Shown here piece by piece: positions 1 to 8,227 of a stretch of 64,000 bases of DNA. The notes beneath the pieces were generated by a model, which was not told the origin of the DNA, did no database searches, and saw only the letters and a list, made by a program, of their open reading frames with translations. Each line of letters opens with the position of its first letter. Positions within the stretch are counted from its first letter, which is position 1. This DNA is from CBDCZI01 sp965224495 (lineage in GTDB: Bacteria; Bacteroidota; Bacteroidia; Cytophagales; JAAEPT01): NCBI GenBank assembly GCA_965224495.1, contig CBDCZI010000029.1:1-64000 (forward strand), in the 5' to 3' direction. Made by a program: the position numbers and the translations under genes.

Positions 1-657
1 AATTAAATGTTTGTCATAAAACAGCTTTCTTTTGGCGACATAAAATACTATTTGCAATAGCTAAAAGGCAACAAAGTTATTTGGTATTGTGGAAATTGAT
101 GATTTACATTACAGCTTTAATCAAAAAGGAAGAAAAAACTTAAGTTCCTCTAAAAAGAGGAGACGACAAAACAATAAACAAGGTGATAATTCTGAATCGG
201 TCAAGGTATTAGCAACAGCAGATAGAGAAGGTGACCTGATTTTAGATGTTGTTAGAATTGGTCGACTAAGGCTTCTGATGTAAAAATCAATTGGTGGAAT
301 CATAAATAAAGAGACAAATATTTTAACTTCAGATAACACCCATCATTAAAGGCTTTTGCCAAGGGCTTTTAGAATTCAGCACGAGACATTTTTAGCAAAA
401 TACCATCGAGAGCTAAATATATCATGTCAAACACTATTAATGAAAAAGCTGGTAGATTAAAAACATTGGTCAATAGAGGGTTTAAAGGTGTTGCAACAAA
501 GTATTTACACAATTATTGTAATTGGTTTACTCTAATTGAGTCTTTAAAACAAAGTTCAATTGATTTCTTTGATGAATCATTTCATAGCCATACTTCCTGG
601 AGTGATTTTATGAAAAGAGAGGTGAATTATCAAATTTACCTAACTAAATTATTCTAA
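1..657 (+). pseudogene. Decayed IS1595-family (ISXO2-like) transposase, cut by window edge
   Basis: Pieces of one transposase can be read in order but in different frames. An FFWRHKIL-like stretch lies at about 25-60. A DDE-domain stretch with VEIDDLHYSF and VKVLATADREGD lies at 89-283. LTSDN and FLAKYHREL follow at about 320-415, and the C-terminal INEKAGRLKTLVNRGFKG and YLHNYCNW segments at 424-657. Several frameshifts and stops separate them, so no functional protein can be made. The family call rests on the order and character of these motifs, which match IS1595 transposases of Bacteroidota as I know them. The 5' end lies outside the window. Confidence 0.75.
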
Positions 658-697
658 TTTGAAAGATTGAAAATTTATAGGCTATTTTTACCAACTT

Positions 698-1025
698 TTA
701 AATGGAACACAGCCAACCTTTGCTATACATTTGAAAGGATACTTCTTTTAAATAATGTTCTTGATCACGGAATAAGGCTAGTATTGTAGGAGCAAAAGCA
801 CTTTGCCTATCACGAGGAATACGTAGTTCTAATTGTGTACCGAAGCCAAAGACTTTACCTAAACGGTAACCATTCCCTTTATTACCTACCGTACTTTTTA
901 GATGCTCTGCACGTTCACTATGCATTATCGCATTTAATGTCATCTGTAAAACGTCATTTAAACCATTTTCTTTCTCTAAAAAAATTGCTTAAGACTTCTT
1001 CTGTTTGTTTCTTTGTTAATTCCAT
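698..1025 (-). pseudogene. IS256-family (Mutator-type) transposase, N-terminal fragment with frameshift
   Basis: On the minus strand an ATG at 1025 opens MELTKKQTEEVLSNF. The frame is then lost at a seven-T homopolymer (plus-strand A7 at 978-984) and resumes as LNDVLQMTLNAIMHSERAEH. It continues through KGNGYRLGKVFGFG, LELRIPRDR and ALFRDQEHYLKEVSFQMYSKG. This order is the N-terminal third of IS256-type transposases (normally about 400 aa). The catalytic DDE part is absent and the ORF stops at 698, so it is a dead relic. The small plus-strand frame over 835-1044 is its shadow. Confidence 0.8.
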
Positions 1026-1136
1026 AAGGTTTCTGACTCTTTAATCTAATTTGTTTTATTGCTATTACAAACTTGTTAAATTGTTGGAAACTTTTATAAC
1101 CTAGACACACTTTTTTGGACGGTATCAAAAAACTTA

Positions 1137-1655
1137 ATGAATATTTATCCTAAAGTGAAATTAAAAAAATTTAAAAAAGGGCATATACTCCAGTATCAAG
1201 GTGATTCTAAGGTTTTAGCCTTTCATGTTAAAAAAGGGCTTTTAAGAAGCTATATTATAGATAGTAAGGGGAAAGAGCATATTTTTATGTTTGCCCCTGA
1301 AAATTGGATAATTGCTGACTTAGAAGCATTAGAATTTAAGGAACCAGTTCGGTTGTTTATTGATTGCCTCGAAGATTCAGATGTTCTTATTTTTGACAGA
1401 GAAGATGTTTTAAAAGAGAACCTATCTAAAGAAAAAGTGGCAGAAAACGCTCAACTCTTATATAGACGAATAGGGAAACTACAACGTAGAGTTCTCATGT
1501 TGATGGGGTCTCCTGCAATAGATCGTTATACTTATTTTTTGGAGACCTACCCAGAGTTGCCTAACCGCATTCCTCAGCGTATGATAGCCTCTTACTTAGG
1601 GATTACTCCACAAGCGCTTAGTACTATAAGGAGTAAATTTTTACGTTCAAAGTAG
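1137..1655 (+). CDS. Crp/Fnr-family transcriptional regulator
   Basis: This 172-aa protein has a cyclic-nucleotide-binding-type beta-roll at about residues 10-95, a dimerisation helix at about 98-122 and a C-terminal winged helix-turn-helix at about 146-172 (PQRMIASYLGITPQALSTIR). It lacks the cysteines of an FNR iron-sulfur sensor, so the ligand is unknown. It should be a cytoplasmic DNA-binding activator or repressor. It sits upstream of the pirin and CDGSH-glutamate synthase genes, from which it is now separated by a ribA remnant and an IS3 element; control of those genes is inference only. The ATG at 1137 gives the usual compact start for such proteins. Confidence 0.85.
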   Translation: MNIYPKVKLKKFKKGHILQYQGDSKVLAFHVKKGLLRSYIIDSKGKEHIFMFAPENWIIADLEALEFKEPVRLFIDCLEDSDVLIFDREDVLKENLSKEKVAENAQLLYRRIGKLQRRVLMLMGSPAIDRYTYFLETYPELPNRIPQRMIASYLGITPQALSTIRSKFLRSK

Positions 1656-1727
1656 CGGTTGCTGATTTCTTCATCTATGTGAATGTCTAGTAAGTTTTAG
1701 ATATTCATCTTTGGTTTTATTTTATAA

Positions 1728-1850
1728 ATAAAGACTTTGAAGAACTCGGGGGTTAATATAACGAAGCGAATACCTTTGATTATAAAGGCTAACGAGCATA
1801 ACTTAGACTATATAAAGGTTAAGAGAGATAAACTTAACCACATGCTTTAG
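1728..1850 (+). pseudogene. GTP cyclohydrolase II (RibA) C-terminal remnant
   Basis: One frame reads KNSGVNITKRIPLIIKANEH followed by NLDYIKVKRDKLNHML and a TAG stop at 1848-1850. This corresponds to the last 35 or so residues of RibA-type GTP cyclohydrolase II, where E. coli RibA has a segment of the form INIVERVPLIV...NEHYLDTKAEKMGHLL. A stop at 1725-1727 closes the frame upstream, and no start or catalytic zinc-binding region is present, so only the tail survives. The following 250 bases up to the IS element hold nothing I recognise. Confidence 0.65.
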
Positions 1851-2097
1851 TGACCAATGTAGCTCAAGTTCTTCATCTATGAGTGAACAGAACGGTTACA
1901 TTTATACTTTAATTTAAAACGTATTTAATGTTGGAATTACCATAAAATGGGAACTGGAACTTTGTAAGCGTACAGTCGTATGTGTAAAAGTACCACTACT
2001 AAAGAATCAAGTCAATAATTGTCCTTCTGTAGCATTACCTTATTTTGATAATAAGAAAGATGGATAGAAGTTAATTAATTCCTAAACTATAGTTTTT

Positions 2098-2129
2098 TGT
2101 TCTTAACCGATTTAAAAGTTGGACTAGTT
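2098..2129. repeat. IS3-element left terminal inverted repeat
   Basis: It starts TGTTCTTAACCG and ends AAAAGTTGGACTAGTT. It matches the reverse complement of 3346-3375, with one two-base length difference and a few mismatches. Confidence 0.85.
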
Positions 2130-2151
2130 TTCAGTTGAAAATTAGATAGAA

Positions 2152-2502
2152 ATGATAGAAGGATTAATAGCAAATGCACGAGTTACTGCTGGAGGAAGAA
2201 AGTTTTATACTTCAGAACAAAAATCATATATTGTGTCAGAATGGGAATCATCAGGATTAACCTGTCCTGAGTTCTGTAGAAGATATGGATTTATTGCCAG
2301 TCAAATTTATAAATGGAGGAATGACGCTAAAAGAGGTGCTGTTATGGGAATTAAAAACAAGGGTGAGTTACACTCTAAAATTGAGTTAGATGTTTTAAAG
2401 AGAGAAAACGAAGAGCTAAAAAAGGCTTTAGGTGAATCTGCTTTTCACATCACTATTCTAAAAAAAAAGTTAGAACTGGACAGACTAAAAAACAAGAAGT
2501 AG
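2152..2502 (+). CDS. IS3-family transposase OrfA (helix-turn-helix protein)
   Basis: This 116-aa protein has an N-terminal helix-turn-helix (about residues 20-65, including SGLTCPEFCRRYGFIASQIY) that should bind the element's ends. A leucine/charged coiled coil follows (about 75-114, beginning IELDVLKRENEELKKAL) and serves dimerisation in this family. The gene starts 54 bp inside the left end. Its last codons run through an A-rich stretch where a -1 shift would join it to OrfB, giving OrfAB, the actual transposase. OrfA alone normally acts as a repressor in IS3 elements (family knowledge). Confidence 0.85.
   Translation: MIEGLIANARVTAGGRKFYTSEQKSYIVSEWESSGLTCPEFCRRYGFIASQIYKWRNDAKRGAVMGIKNKGELHSKIELDVLKRENEELKKALGESAFHITILKKKLELDRLKNKK
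2463..2469 (+). other. Predicted programmed -1 frameshift site (A AAA AAG) in the IS3 element
   Basis: The heptamer A AAA AAG lies in the orfA frame inside an A8 run. A -1 shift continues as VRTGQTKKQEVESFATEFDT, open through the orfB ATG at 2541. This is the arrangement IS3 elements use to make OrfAB. No downstream pseudoknot was searched for. Confidence 0.7.
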
Positions 2503-2540
2503 AATCTTTTGCTACCGAGTTTGACACTACTTTAAATAAG

Positions 2541-3347
2541 ATGATAGAAATACTAGGGTTACCACGTTCGACTGTTTTTTACAAAAAAAAGTCTTATCCG
2601 AAAAGGAAAAGAACTCAACGTAAAGTTGTTTCTGATAAGCTTAAAAAAGCGGTGTTAGAAATAGTTAAAAAGAAAGCTACTTACGGAGTACCACGAGTTC
2701 TAGCGATTTTAAAGCGTGATTATGGTATCTATGAAACAAAATATCTAGTTCATCGATTTATGAAAGAAGAGGGGTTGCTTATTAAAAAGAACAGAACACG
2801 AGGTAGTAATAGAGCGCATACAGGAAAGGTTTCTGTTGAAAAATCTAACACTCGTTGGGCAAGTGATATTACTTCCATAAAATGTTGGAACGGTGAGAAG
2901 TTACGAGTAGCAATTGTAATTGATTGTTGTGACCGTTCAATTATATCCTGGAAAGCAGGTGCTCACATGCAGGCTTGTGATATTGAATTGATGGTTCAAG
3001 AAGCATTGTTTAATCGATTTGGAGAGAGTTTACCTGAGAGAGATAAATTGGAACTCCTTCATGATAATGGACCTGAATACATAGAGAAAGGTTTGAGAAA
3101 ACAATTAAATAAATGGGGACTAAAGGATTGTAATACCCCTACATATTCTCCACAATCAAATGGAATTTGTGAGTCGTTTAACGGCACCTTTAAAAGAGAT
3201 TACGTTTATGAAAATTGCTTAGATACACCAAAAATTGTAATGGATAAATTACATGAATGGTTTGAGGATTATAATAATTATGCTCCACACTCAGCTTTAA
3301 ATATGAAAACACCACAAGAATTGTATAACTTTGAAATAGCTGCTTAA
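2541..3347 (+). CDS. IS3-family transposase OrfB (DDE integrase core)
   Basis: This 268-aa frame holds a helix-turn-helix-like N-terminal region (HTH_21 type, about 30-80) and an rve/RNase H-like integrase core (about 100-265). The catalytic triad is visible as D109 (WASDITS), D175 (LLHDNG) and E211 (CESFNG), with the typical 35-residue D-E spacing. The frame is open upstream of this ATG back to the frameshift site, so translation as an OrfAB fusion is more likely than from 2541. The stop codon overlaps the right inverted repeat. The protein would catalyse excision and integration of the element. Confidence 0.9.
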   Translation: MIEILGLPRSTVFYKKKSYPKRKRTQRKVVSDKLKKAVLEIVKKKATYGVPRVLAILKRDYGIYETKYLVHRFMKEEGLLIKKNRTRGSNRAHTGKVSVEKSNTRWASDITSIKCWNGEKLRVAIVIDCCDRSIISWKAGAHMQACDIELMVQEALFNRFGESLPERDKLELLHDNGPEYIEKGLRKQLNKWGLKDCNTPTYSPQSNGICESFNGTFKRDYVYENCLDTPKIVMDKLHEWFEDYNNYAPHSALNMKTPQELYNFEIAA

Positions 3348-3375
3348 CTAGTCCAACTTTTTATCGGTAAGAGCA
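3346..3375. repeat. IS3-element right terminal inverted repeat
   Basis: It reads AACTAGTCCAACTTTTT and then ATCGGTAAGAGCA, the reverse complement of the left end. It overlaps the last two bases of the orfB stop codon. Confidence 0.85.
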
Positions 3376-3394
3376 TTTTCTTTCTTTTCAAAAA

Positions 3395-4408
3395 ATGAAA
3401 ATATCGCCAATAAAAAACATAAAGCCATTAATTACTCCATGGGAGACCAAAGACCCATTTATTTTTTGTTCATATCATTATGATGAGTTCCCAGGTGGTA
3501 ATGAAAACATGGGACCTAATATGTCGTTGGAAGGTCGTAGATTAGGGCAGGATTTTTCTTCCAAGGATGGGTGGAACATGTATCATGGAGCTAATGTGCC
3601 AGGGTTTCCTGTTCATCCTCATTGTGGGTTCGAAACCGTAAGTGTAGTTACAAAGGGAATGGTTGATCACTCCGATTCTCTTGGAGGGAAAGGGCGTTTT
3701 GGGGAAGGCGATGTACAATGGTTGACCTCTGGAAAAGGTGTGCAACACGCAGAGATGTTTCCGTTACTAAATAAAGATAAAAACCCATTTGAGATTTTTC
3801 AAGTTTGGTTAAATCTGCCAAAAAAGAATAAAAAAGTACCTCCGTATTATGAAATGTTGTGGAGTGAAGATATTCCGAAAATTATATCTACAGATGAAAA
3901 CGGAAACATAGCAGAGGTTGATTTGATAGCTGGTAATTTTAAGGGGCAAAAAGCGCTTAGCCCAAACCCTGACTCTTGGGCAGCCAAACCTGAACATAAC
4001 GTTCAAATTTGGACAATTAAGTTAAACCCTAGGGCAAAGTTTCATATTGAAGGACTAGAAGAGAACATTACACGTACACTCTATTTTTATAAAGGAAACA
4101 GTATAAGTATTAATAATACAGAAATTAACGCAAAACGGTTAATACATTTAAATTCGAAAGAAGGTATTTATATAGAAAACTCATCAGAAATATCCTACTT
4201 GTTTTTCTTACAAGGAAAACCAATAAATGAACCTCTAATACAACATGGTCCTTTCGTTGCTAATTCACAAGAAGAAATACAAGAAAATATACGAGAGTAT
4301 AGGGATACAAAATTCGGTGGGTGGCCTTATGAAAGCAATGAACCTATACATGATAAAAATAAGGGGCGTTTTGCAATTTTTGCTAATGGTAAAGAGATAA
4401 TAAAGTAG
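3395..4408 (+). CDS. Pirin family protein (double-cupin)
   Basis: This 337-aa double beta-barrel cupin carries the pirin metal site in the N-terminal cupin: H74 and H76 (VPGFPVHPHCGFETVS), H118 and E120 (GKGVQHAEMFP). Pirins bind Fe or Mn; bacterial members act as quercetinase-like dioxygenases or redox-responsive partners, and the substrate here is unknown. Length is slightly above the usual 280-300 aa. The gene precedes the CDGSH-glutamate synthase gene by 45 bp and is probably cotranscribed with it. The IS3 right end lies 19 bp upstream, so its native promoter has probably been replaced or separated. Confidence 0.9.
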   Translation: MKISPIKNIKPLITPWETKDPFIFCSYHYDEFPGGNENMGPNMSLEGRRLGQDFSSKDGWNMYHGANVPGFPVHPHCGFETVSVVTKGMVDHSDSLGGKGRFGEGDVQWLTSGKGVQHAEMFPLLNKDKNPFEIFQVWLNLPKKNKKVPPYYEMLWSEDIPKIISTDENGNIAEVDLIAGNFKGQKALSPNPDSWAAKPEHNVQIWTIKLNPRAKFHIEGLEENITRTLYFYKGNSISINNTEINAKRLIHLNSKEGIYIENSSEISYLFFLQGKPINEPLIQHGPFVANSQEEIQENIREYRDTKFGGWPYESNEPIHDKNKGRFAIFANGKEIIK

Positions 4409-4453
4409 TTAACGGATTTGATTTTAGAAATAAATAATAAACTTAAAATAAAT

Positions 4454-5962
4454 ATGAGCAAACCAAAAATAGCAGGAAGAAAACCAGTTGCGGTAGAATT
4501 AGTAAAAGGAGAAGAAAAATATTTTTGCGCTTGTGGTGAATCTAAAGGGCAACCTTTTTGTGATGGTTCACATAGAGCCACTTCTTTTAAGCCAATCCCA
4601 TTTTCATCAGAAAAAACAGGAACCGCTTATTTGTGTATGTGCAAACAAAGTAAAAGCCTGCCTTACTGCGATGGGACACATGCGACATTAAAAGAAGAAA
4701 GTGAGACTTCAGAAACACAAGCTCCTGTTAGCGCAGGTTCAACAGTAGAAGAACCAACATTAGCCTATGTCAAATCCTTAGCAAGATATGGCTTATCAAA
4801 AACTGGGCATCACGGAGAAATGGGAGCTATGGGTGTTCCAATTCCAGAATTACCACAATGGAAAGACATACAGTTGTTAGTCGCTCAAATGGCAACTAAA
4901 CCTTTGATGGAAGACGTTGAGGTCAAGTCAGAGCTGATAATTGGACCTAATGCAAAAAAACCATTAAAATTAGATATTCCGTTATTTGTTTCCGATATGA
5001 GCTTTGGAGCGTTATCTGAAGAAGCAAAAATTTCGTTAGCAAAAGGAGCAGAAATGGCAGGGACAGGAATATGTTCTGGAGAAGGAGGGATGTTAGATGA
5101 TGAGCAGCAAGCCAATGGGAAGTATTTTTATGAATACGCCTCAGCGAAATTTGGTTTTGAATGGGATAAGTTAAAAAAAGTACAAGCCTTTCATTTCAAA
5201 GGTGGTCAAGGAGCAAAAACAGGGACAGGAGGACATCTCCCCGGAAATAAGGTAATTGGTAAAATTGCGGAAGTAAGAAACCTTAAAGAGGGGAGTCCTG
5301 CAGTTTCTCCGCCAACATTTGACGATTTACATACATCTGAAGATTTTAAAAAGTTTGCTGATAAAGTAAGGGAAATTACGGGAGGTATACCTATTGGTTT
5401 TAAACTATCCGCAAATCATATCGAAGAAGACGTACAATTTGCTTTAGATGCCAGTGCTGATTATATTATTCTTGATGGACGTGGTGGAGGAACTGGGGCT
5501 GCTCCACTCATTTTTAGGAATAACATATCTGTTCCAACAATCCCTGCCTTAGCAAGGGCACGTCATTATCTTGATAAAGTGAACAGAAAAGATGTTACTC
5601 TCATTATTACTGGTGGAATTCGTGTACCTGACGATTTTATTAAAGCAATGGCTTTAGGGGCAGACGGAATTGCGATATCAAATTCTGCATTGCAATCTAT
5701 AGGGTGTGTAGCAGCGAGAATGTGTAACACCAATAACTGTCCTGCTGGAATAGCGACACAAAAACCCGAATTGAGGAAATTAGTAAACATTGAAAAATCA
5801 GCTAATCAATTATTCAATTTCTTCTCTTCATCAACGGAGTTAATGAAAGTAATGGCAAGGGCTTGTGGACATAATCATTTGAATAAGTTTAATCAAAAGG
5901 ATATTACTTCTTGGAAAAAAGAAATGGCGGATTTAGCAGGAATTAAGTTTGCTGGGGTATAA
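4454..5962 (+). CDS. Dual-CDGSH iron-sulfur / FMN-dependent glutamate synthase-like fusion
   Basis: The N-terminus holds two CDGSH [2Fe-2S] motifs, C25-C27-C36-H40 (CACGESKGQPFCDGSH) and C61-C63-C72-H76 (CMCKQSKSLPYCDGTH). After a linker of about 30 residues comes a TIM-barrel FMN-binding glutamate synthase alpha domain (about 105-500), including GGQGAKTGTGGHLPGNKV and a cysteine cluster MCNTNNCPAGIATQ as in the 3Fe-4S region of GltB. There is no amidotransferase domain, so this is not a complete glutamate synthase; it may be a redox oxidoreductase of unknown substrate. The ATG at 4454 is preferred over an upstream TTG at 4418. Confidence 0.85.
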   Translation: MSKPKIAGRKPVAVELVKGEEKYFCACGESKGQPFCDGSHRATSFKPIPFSSEKTGTAYLCMCKQSKSLPYCDGTHATLKEESETSETQAPVSAGSTVEEPTLAYVKSLARYGLSKTGHHGEMGAMGVPIPELPQWKDIQLLVAQMATKPLMEDVEVKSELIIGPNAKKPLKLDIPLFVSDMSFGALSEEAKISLAKGAEMAGTGICSGEGGMLDDEQQANGKYFYEYASAKFGFEWDKLKKVQAFHFKGGQGAKTGTGGHLPGNKVIGKIAEVRNLKEGSPAVSPPTFDDLHTSEDFKKFADKVREITGGIPIGFKLSANHIEEDVQFALDASADYIILDGRGGGTGAAPLIFRNNISVPTIPALARARHYLDKVNRKDVTLIITGGIRVPDDFIKAMALGADGIAISNSALQSIGCVAARMCNTNNCPAGIATQKPELRKLVNIEKSANQLFNFFSSSTELMKVMARACGHNHLNKFNQKDITSWKKEMADLAGIKFAGV

Positions 5963-5996
5963 AACAGGTAAGCGAAAAAATGGATAAGTAATAAAC

Positions 5997-6030
5997 AAAA
6001 AAGCACAAACGGTGGGGTTAGTGCTTTTTT
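5997..6030 (+). terminator. Rho-independent terminator after the CDGSH-glutamate synthase gene
   Basis: The stem AAAAAAGCAC pairs with GTGCTTTTTT across a 14-base loop, and T residues follow. It lies 34 bp after the stop codon. Confidence 0.8.
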
Positions 6031-6121
6031 GTGGCTTTAACTAAGTAAATAGCTTGATTTCAGCTAAAAATGTATCAGAAAATACTTCATGACCAAAGAT
6101 GGGTAGTCCATGTTGTTTTCT

Positions 6122-6799
6122 TTAACCTATCTCGTCTCGGTTAGTTGACATTTGAAAACCTAATTTACTACCTGCCATTTTCCCTCGTTTGACGAGGCGT
6201 TGTTGGATAGTTAAGTTGAAGTTATCCGCAAAACTTGTTGATACCAAATCAGTTTCAATAGAAACAAGTAAGGCGTCTTCAATTAGTTTTTCGAGTACTT
6301 CTTCATTGATGATATTGTGGTTGATGTTAGGGAAAGAGAAACCAATATTCTTTAAACTTTCTACTAAGAAATGGTCTTCGATATTAATGAAAATACGTTC
6401 AATAAGATAGCCTACGTCATCTATACGGTTAAACTTCACAGAGTCTGCCATGAAATTATAGACCATAACCTGTCCGAAATAGGTTTTTTTCCAATCAGCT
6501 TTAAAATATTTATGTTTAATGTCTTTGTGTGTAGTAGGTAGAGAAAAAACATTTGTTTTCATTAAAAAAACAACGATGTCACTACCTATTTTTAACTGAA
6601 ATTCAAATTCACTGAGGTCTTCAAATTCAACTTGTACTTTTTGACAGTTAATCTTTGATGAAGACTTTAACTCTTCGGCTATACGTTGAGTAATCACTTT
6701 CATTTTCTCAAAAACGACTTGCGTACTTTTGAAAACGTCTTGTTTAAGACTGGCTTTATCTGCCAATAAATCGACAACTTCATTTAACTTGGTAGTCAT
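6122..6799 (-). CDS. Hypothetical protein, 225 aa
   Basis: I do not recognise a family. The protein is soluble, with no signal peptide or membrane segment. An amphipathic helical N-terminus (about 1-50, MTTKLNEVVDLLADKASLKQ) is followed by a mixed alpha/beta middle (about 55-135, including FEFQLKIGSDIVVFLMKTNVF) and a helical C-terminal half ending in a basic tail. It is transcribed divergently from the DEAD-box helicase with a 170-bp gap. Coding quality looks normal for the window, so it is probably a real lineage-restricted gene. Confidence 0.6.
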   Translation of the reverse strand: MTTKLNEVVDLLADKASLKQDVFKSTQVVFEKMKVITQRIAEELKSSSKINCQKVQVEFEDLSEFEFQLKIGSDIVVFLMKTNVFSLPTTHKDIKHKYFKADWKKTYFGQVMVYNFMADSVKFNRIDDVGYLIERIFINIEDHFLVESLKNIGFSFPNINHNIINEEVLEKLIEDALLVSIETDLVSTSFADNFNLTIQQRLVKRGKMAGSKLGFQMSTNRDEIG

Positions 6800-6973
6800 A
6801 AGCTATATTTTTTGATAAAAAACGTAATAAGTGACTGTTTATTCAGATATTGCTACTTAGAATAAATAGAGCGTAAGGAATTTTACCTTATTCTATATAA
6901 AGCTAACAAAAATATATTTACTAACAGAAAGACGGTAAAATAAATTTCGTCTTTGATTTATACCTTTTATACG

Positions 6974-8224
6974 ATGAATTTTGATACACTGCCGATTAGC
7001 GACTCTTTAGTTGAAGCGCTTTCTTATATGAATATTACAGAAATGAGCCCGATTCAAGAGCAATCGTTACCTCTTTCTATTGCAGGGAACGATTTGGTTG
7101 CTTGTGCCCAAACAGGAACAGGGAAAACCGTTGCGTTTTTAGTGCCTATTTTGAATAAAATAGCAAATATGGAAAGCTCTTCTAATAAAGTGAAGGCTTT
7201 GATTATCGCACCAACAAGAGAGTTGGCAATGCAGATTGATAAACAAATTGATGCATTGGCGTATTTTTTAAATGTGAGTTCGTTGGCTATCTATGGAGGA
7301 GGTGACGGAAAAGGATTTACACAAGAGCAAAAAGCAATTAAGCAAGGAGTTGATATCATTGTCGGTACACCAGGGAAATTGAAAACACACCTTAACTTGG
7401 GGTATTTAGATTTATCTGAAGTTGAGTTTTTTGTTTTAGATGAAGCCGATCGTATGTTGGATATGGGGTTTAGAGATGATATCTTTAAAGTGTACGAGAA
7501 AGTATCTGACAAAGCGCAATCGTTGTTGTTTACAGCTACGATGCCTTCGAGACTACAAGACTTTATTGCTAAGGTAGCACCAGGAGCAAAAGAAATAAAA
7601 ATAGCGGTCTCTAAGACGGCAAAAGGGGTTCAACAAGTAGCAGTAATGGCTCACGATAACCAAAAAGCGAAGATTTTAGAGCGAAAATTAAAAGAGGAAG
7701 AGTTTAAATCTGTGATTGTATTTACGGGTTCTAAAAAATTAGCTGACCAACTGGGACGCCAATTTCAGAATTTCCATATGCCATCGGCAGTGTTTCACTC
7801 GGGATTAGATCAGAGTCGTAGAGAAGAGATTATGCTGAAATTCCGTAGTGGGAAAATTCAGTTAATCATTGCTACCGATGTATTGTCTCGTGGTATTGAT
7901 GTAGATAATATCGAAATGGTAGTCAACTATGACGTGCCAAGAGACCCTGAAGATTATGTGCACCGTGTGGGTCGAACTGCCAGAGCAAACAAAACAGGTA
8001 AAGCGTTGACCTTTATCAATGCAACAGATATCAGCCGTTTTCAGCGTATCGAGAAGATGATAGAGCAAGAGATTCCGAAAGAATACCCACCAAAAGAAAT
8101 GGGTGAAGGACCTTCGTATTCGGGAAGCAATGTTAAAAAACATTACGGAAACAAAAGTTCGAATCAACAATCTAACAACAGACCAAAGAGAAAATACACG
8201 CCAAACCCTCGTAAGAAAGACTAA
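6974..8224 (+). CDS. DEAD-box ATP-dependent RNA helicase (RhlE-like)
   Basis: The 416-aa protein has the canonical series: Q motif (SPIQEQSLPL), motif I AQTGTGKT (about 45-52), PTRELA, motif II DEAD (VLDEADRMLDMGF), motif III as TAT in place of SAT (LFTATMPS), then motifs V and VI (ATDVLSRGIDVD, HRVGRTAR). A short basic, Asn-rich tail follows, ending KRKYTPNPRKKD, as in RhlE-type helicases. It should unwind structured RNA during ribosome assembly or decay. The ATG at 6974 (MNFDTLPISD) is preferred to a TTG at 6953. Confidence 0.92.
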   Translation: MNFDTLPISDSLVEALSYMNITEMSPIQEQSLPLSIAGNDLVACAQTGTGKTVAFLVPILNKIANMESSSNKVKALIIAPTRELAMQIDKQIDALAYFLNVSSLAIYGGGDGKGFTQEQKAIKQGVDIIVGTPGKLKTHLNLGYLDLSEVEFFVLDEADRMLDMGFRDDIFKVYEKVSDKAQSLLFTATMPSRLQDFIAKVAPGAKEIKIAVSKTAKGVQQVAVMAHDNQKAKILERKLKEEEFKSVIVFTGSKKLADQLGRQFQNFHMPSAVFHSGLDQSRREEIMLKFRSGKIQLIIATDVLSRGIDVDNIEMVVNYDVPRDPEDYVHRVGRTARANKTGKALTFINATDISRFQRIEKMIEQEIPKEYPPKEMGEGPSYSGSNVKKHYGNKSSNQQSNNRPKRKYTPNPRKKD

Positions 8225-8227
8225 CTT

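Larger units (their letters stand above)
2098..3375 (+). mobile_element. Complete IS3-family (IS2-like) insertion sequence
   Basis: This 1278-bp element has imperfect terminal inverted repeats that begin TG and end CA, two overlapping frames (orfA and orfB) and an A-rich frameshift site between them. OrfB resembles IS2-group transposases, with a RAHTGKV segment and an LRVAIVIDCCDR segment. Both frames and the catalytic residues look intact, so it may be active. The flanks are T-rich (TTTT on both sides), so a target duplication cannot be claimed with confidence. The right end lies 19 bp before the pirin start codon. Confidence 0.85.

Noticed and set aside
835..1044. Plus-strand 69-residue gene
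   Set aside because: It is the complementary shadow of the IS256-like transposase remnant, whose minus-strand reading has clear family motifs.
2093..3379. TTTT flanking repeats as a target-site duplication of the IS3 element
   Set aside because: Both flanks are T-rich, and four T are expected by chance; they cannot prove transposition at this site.
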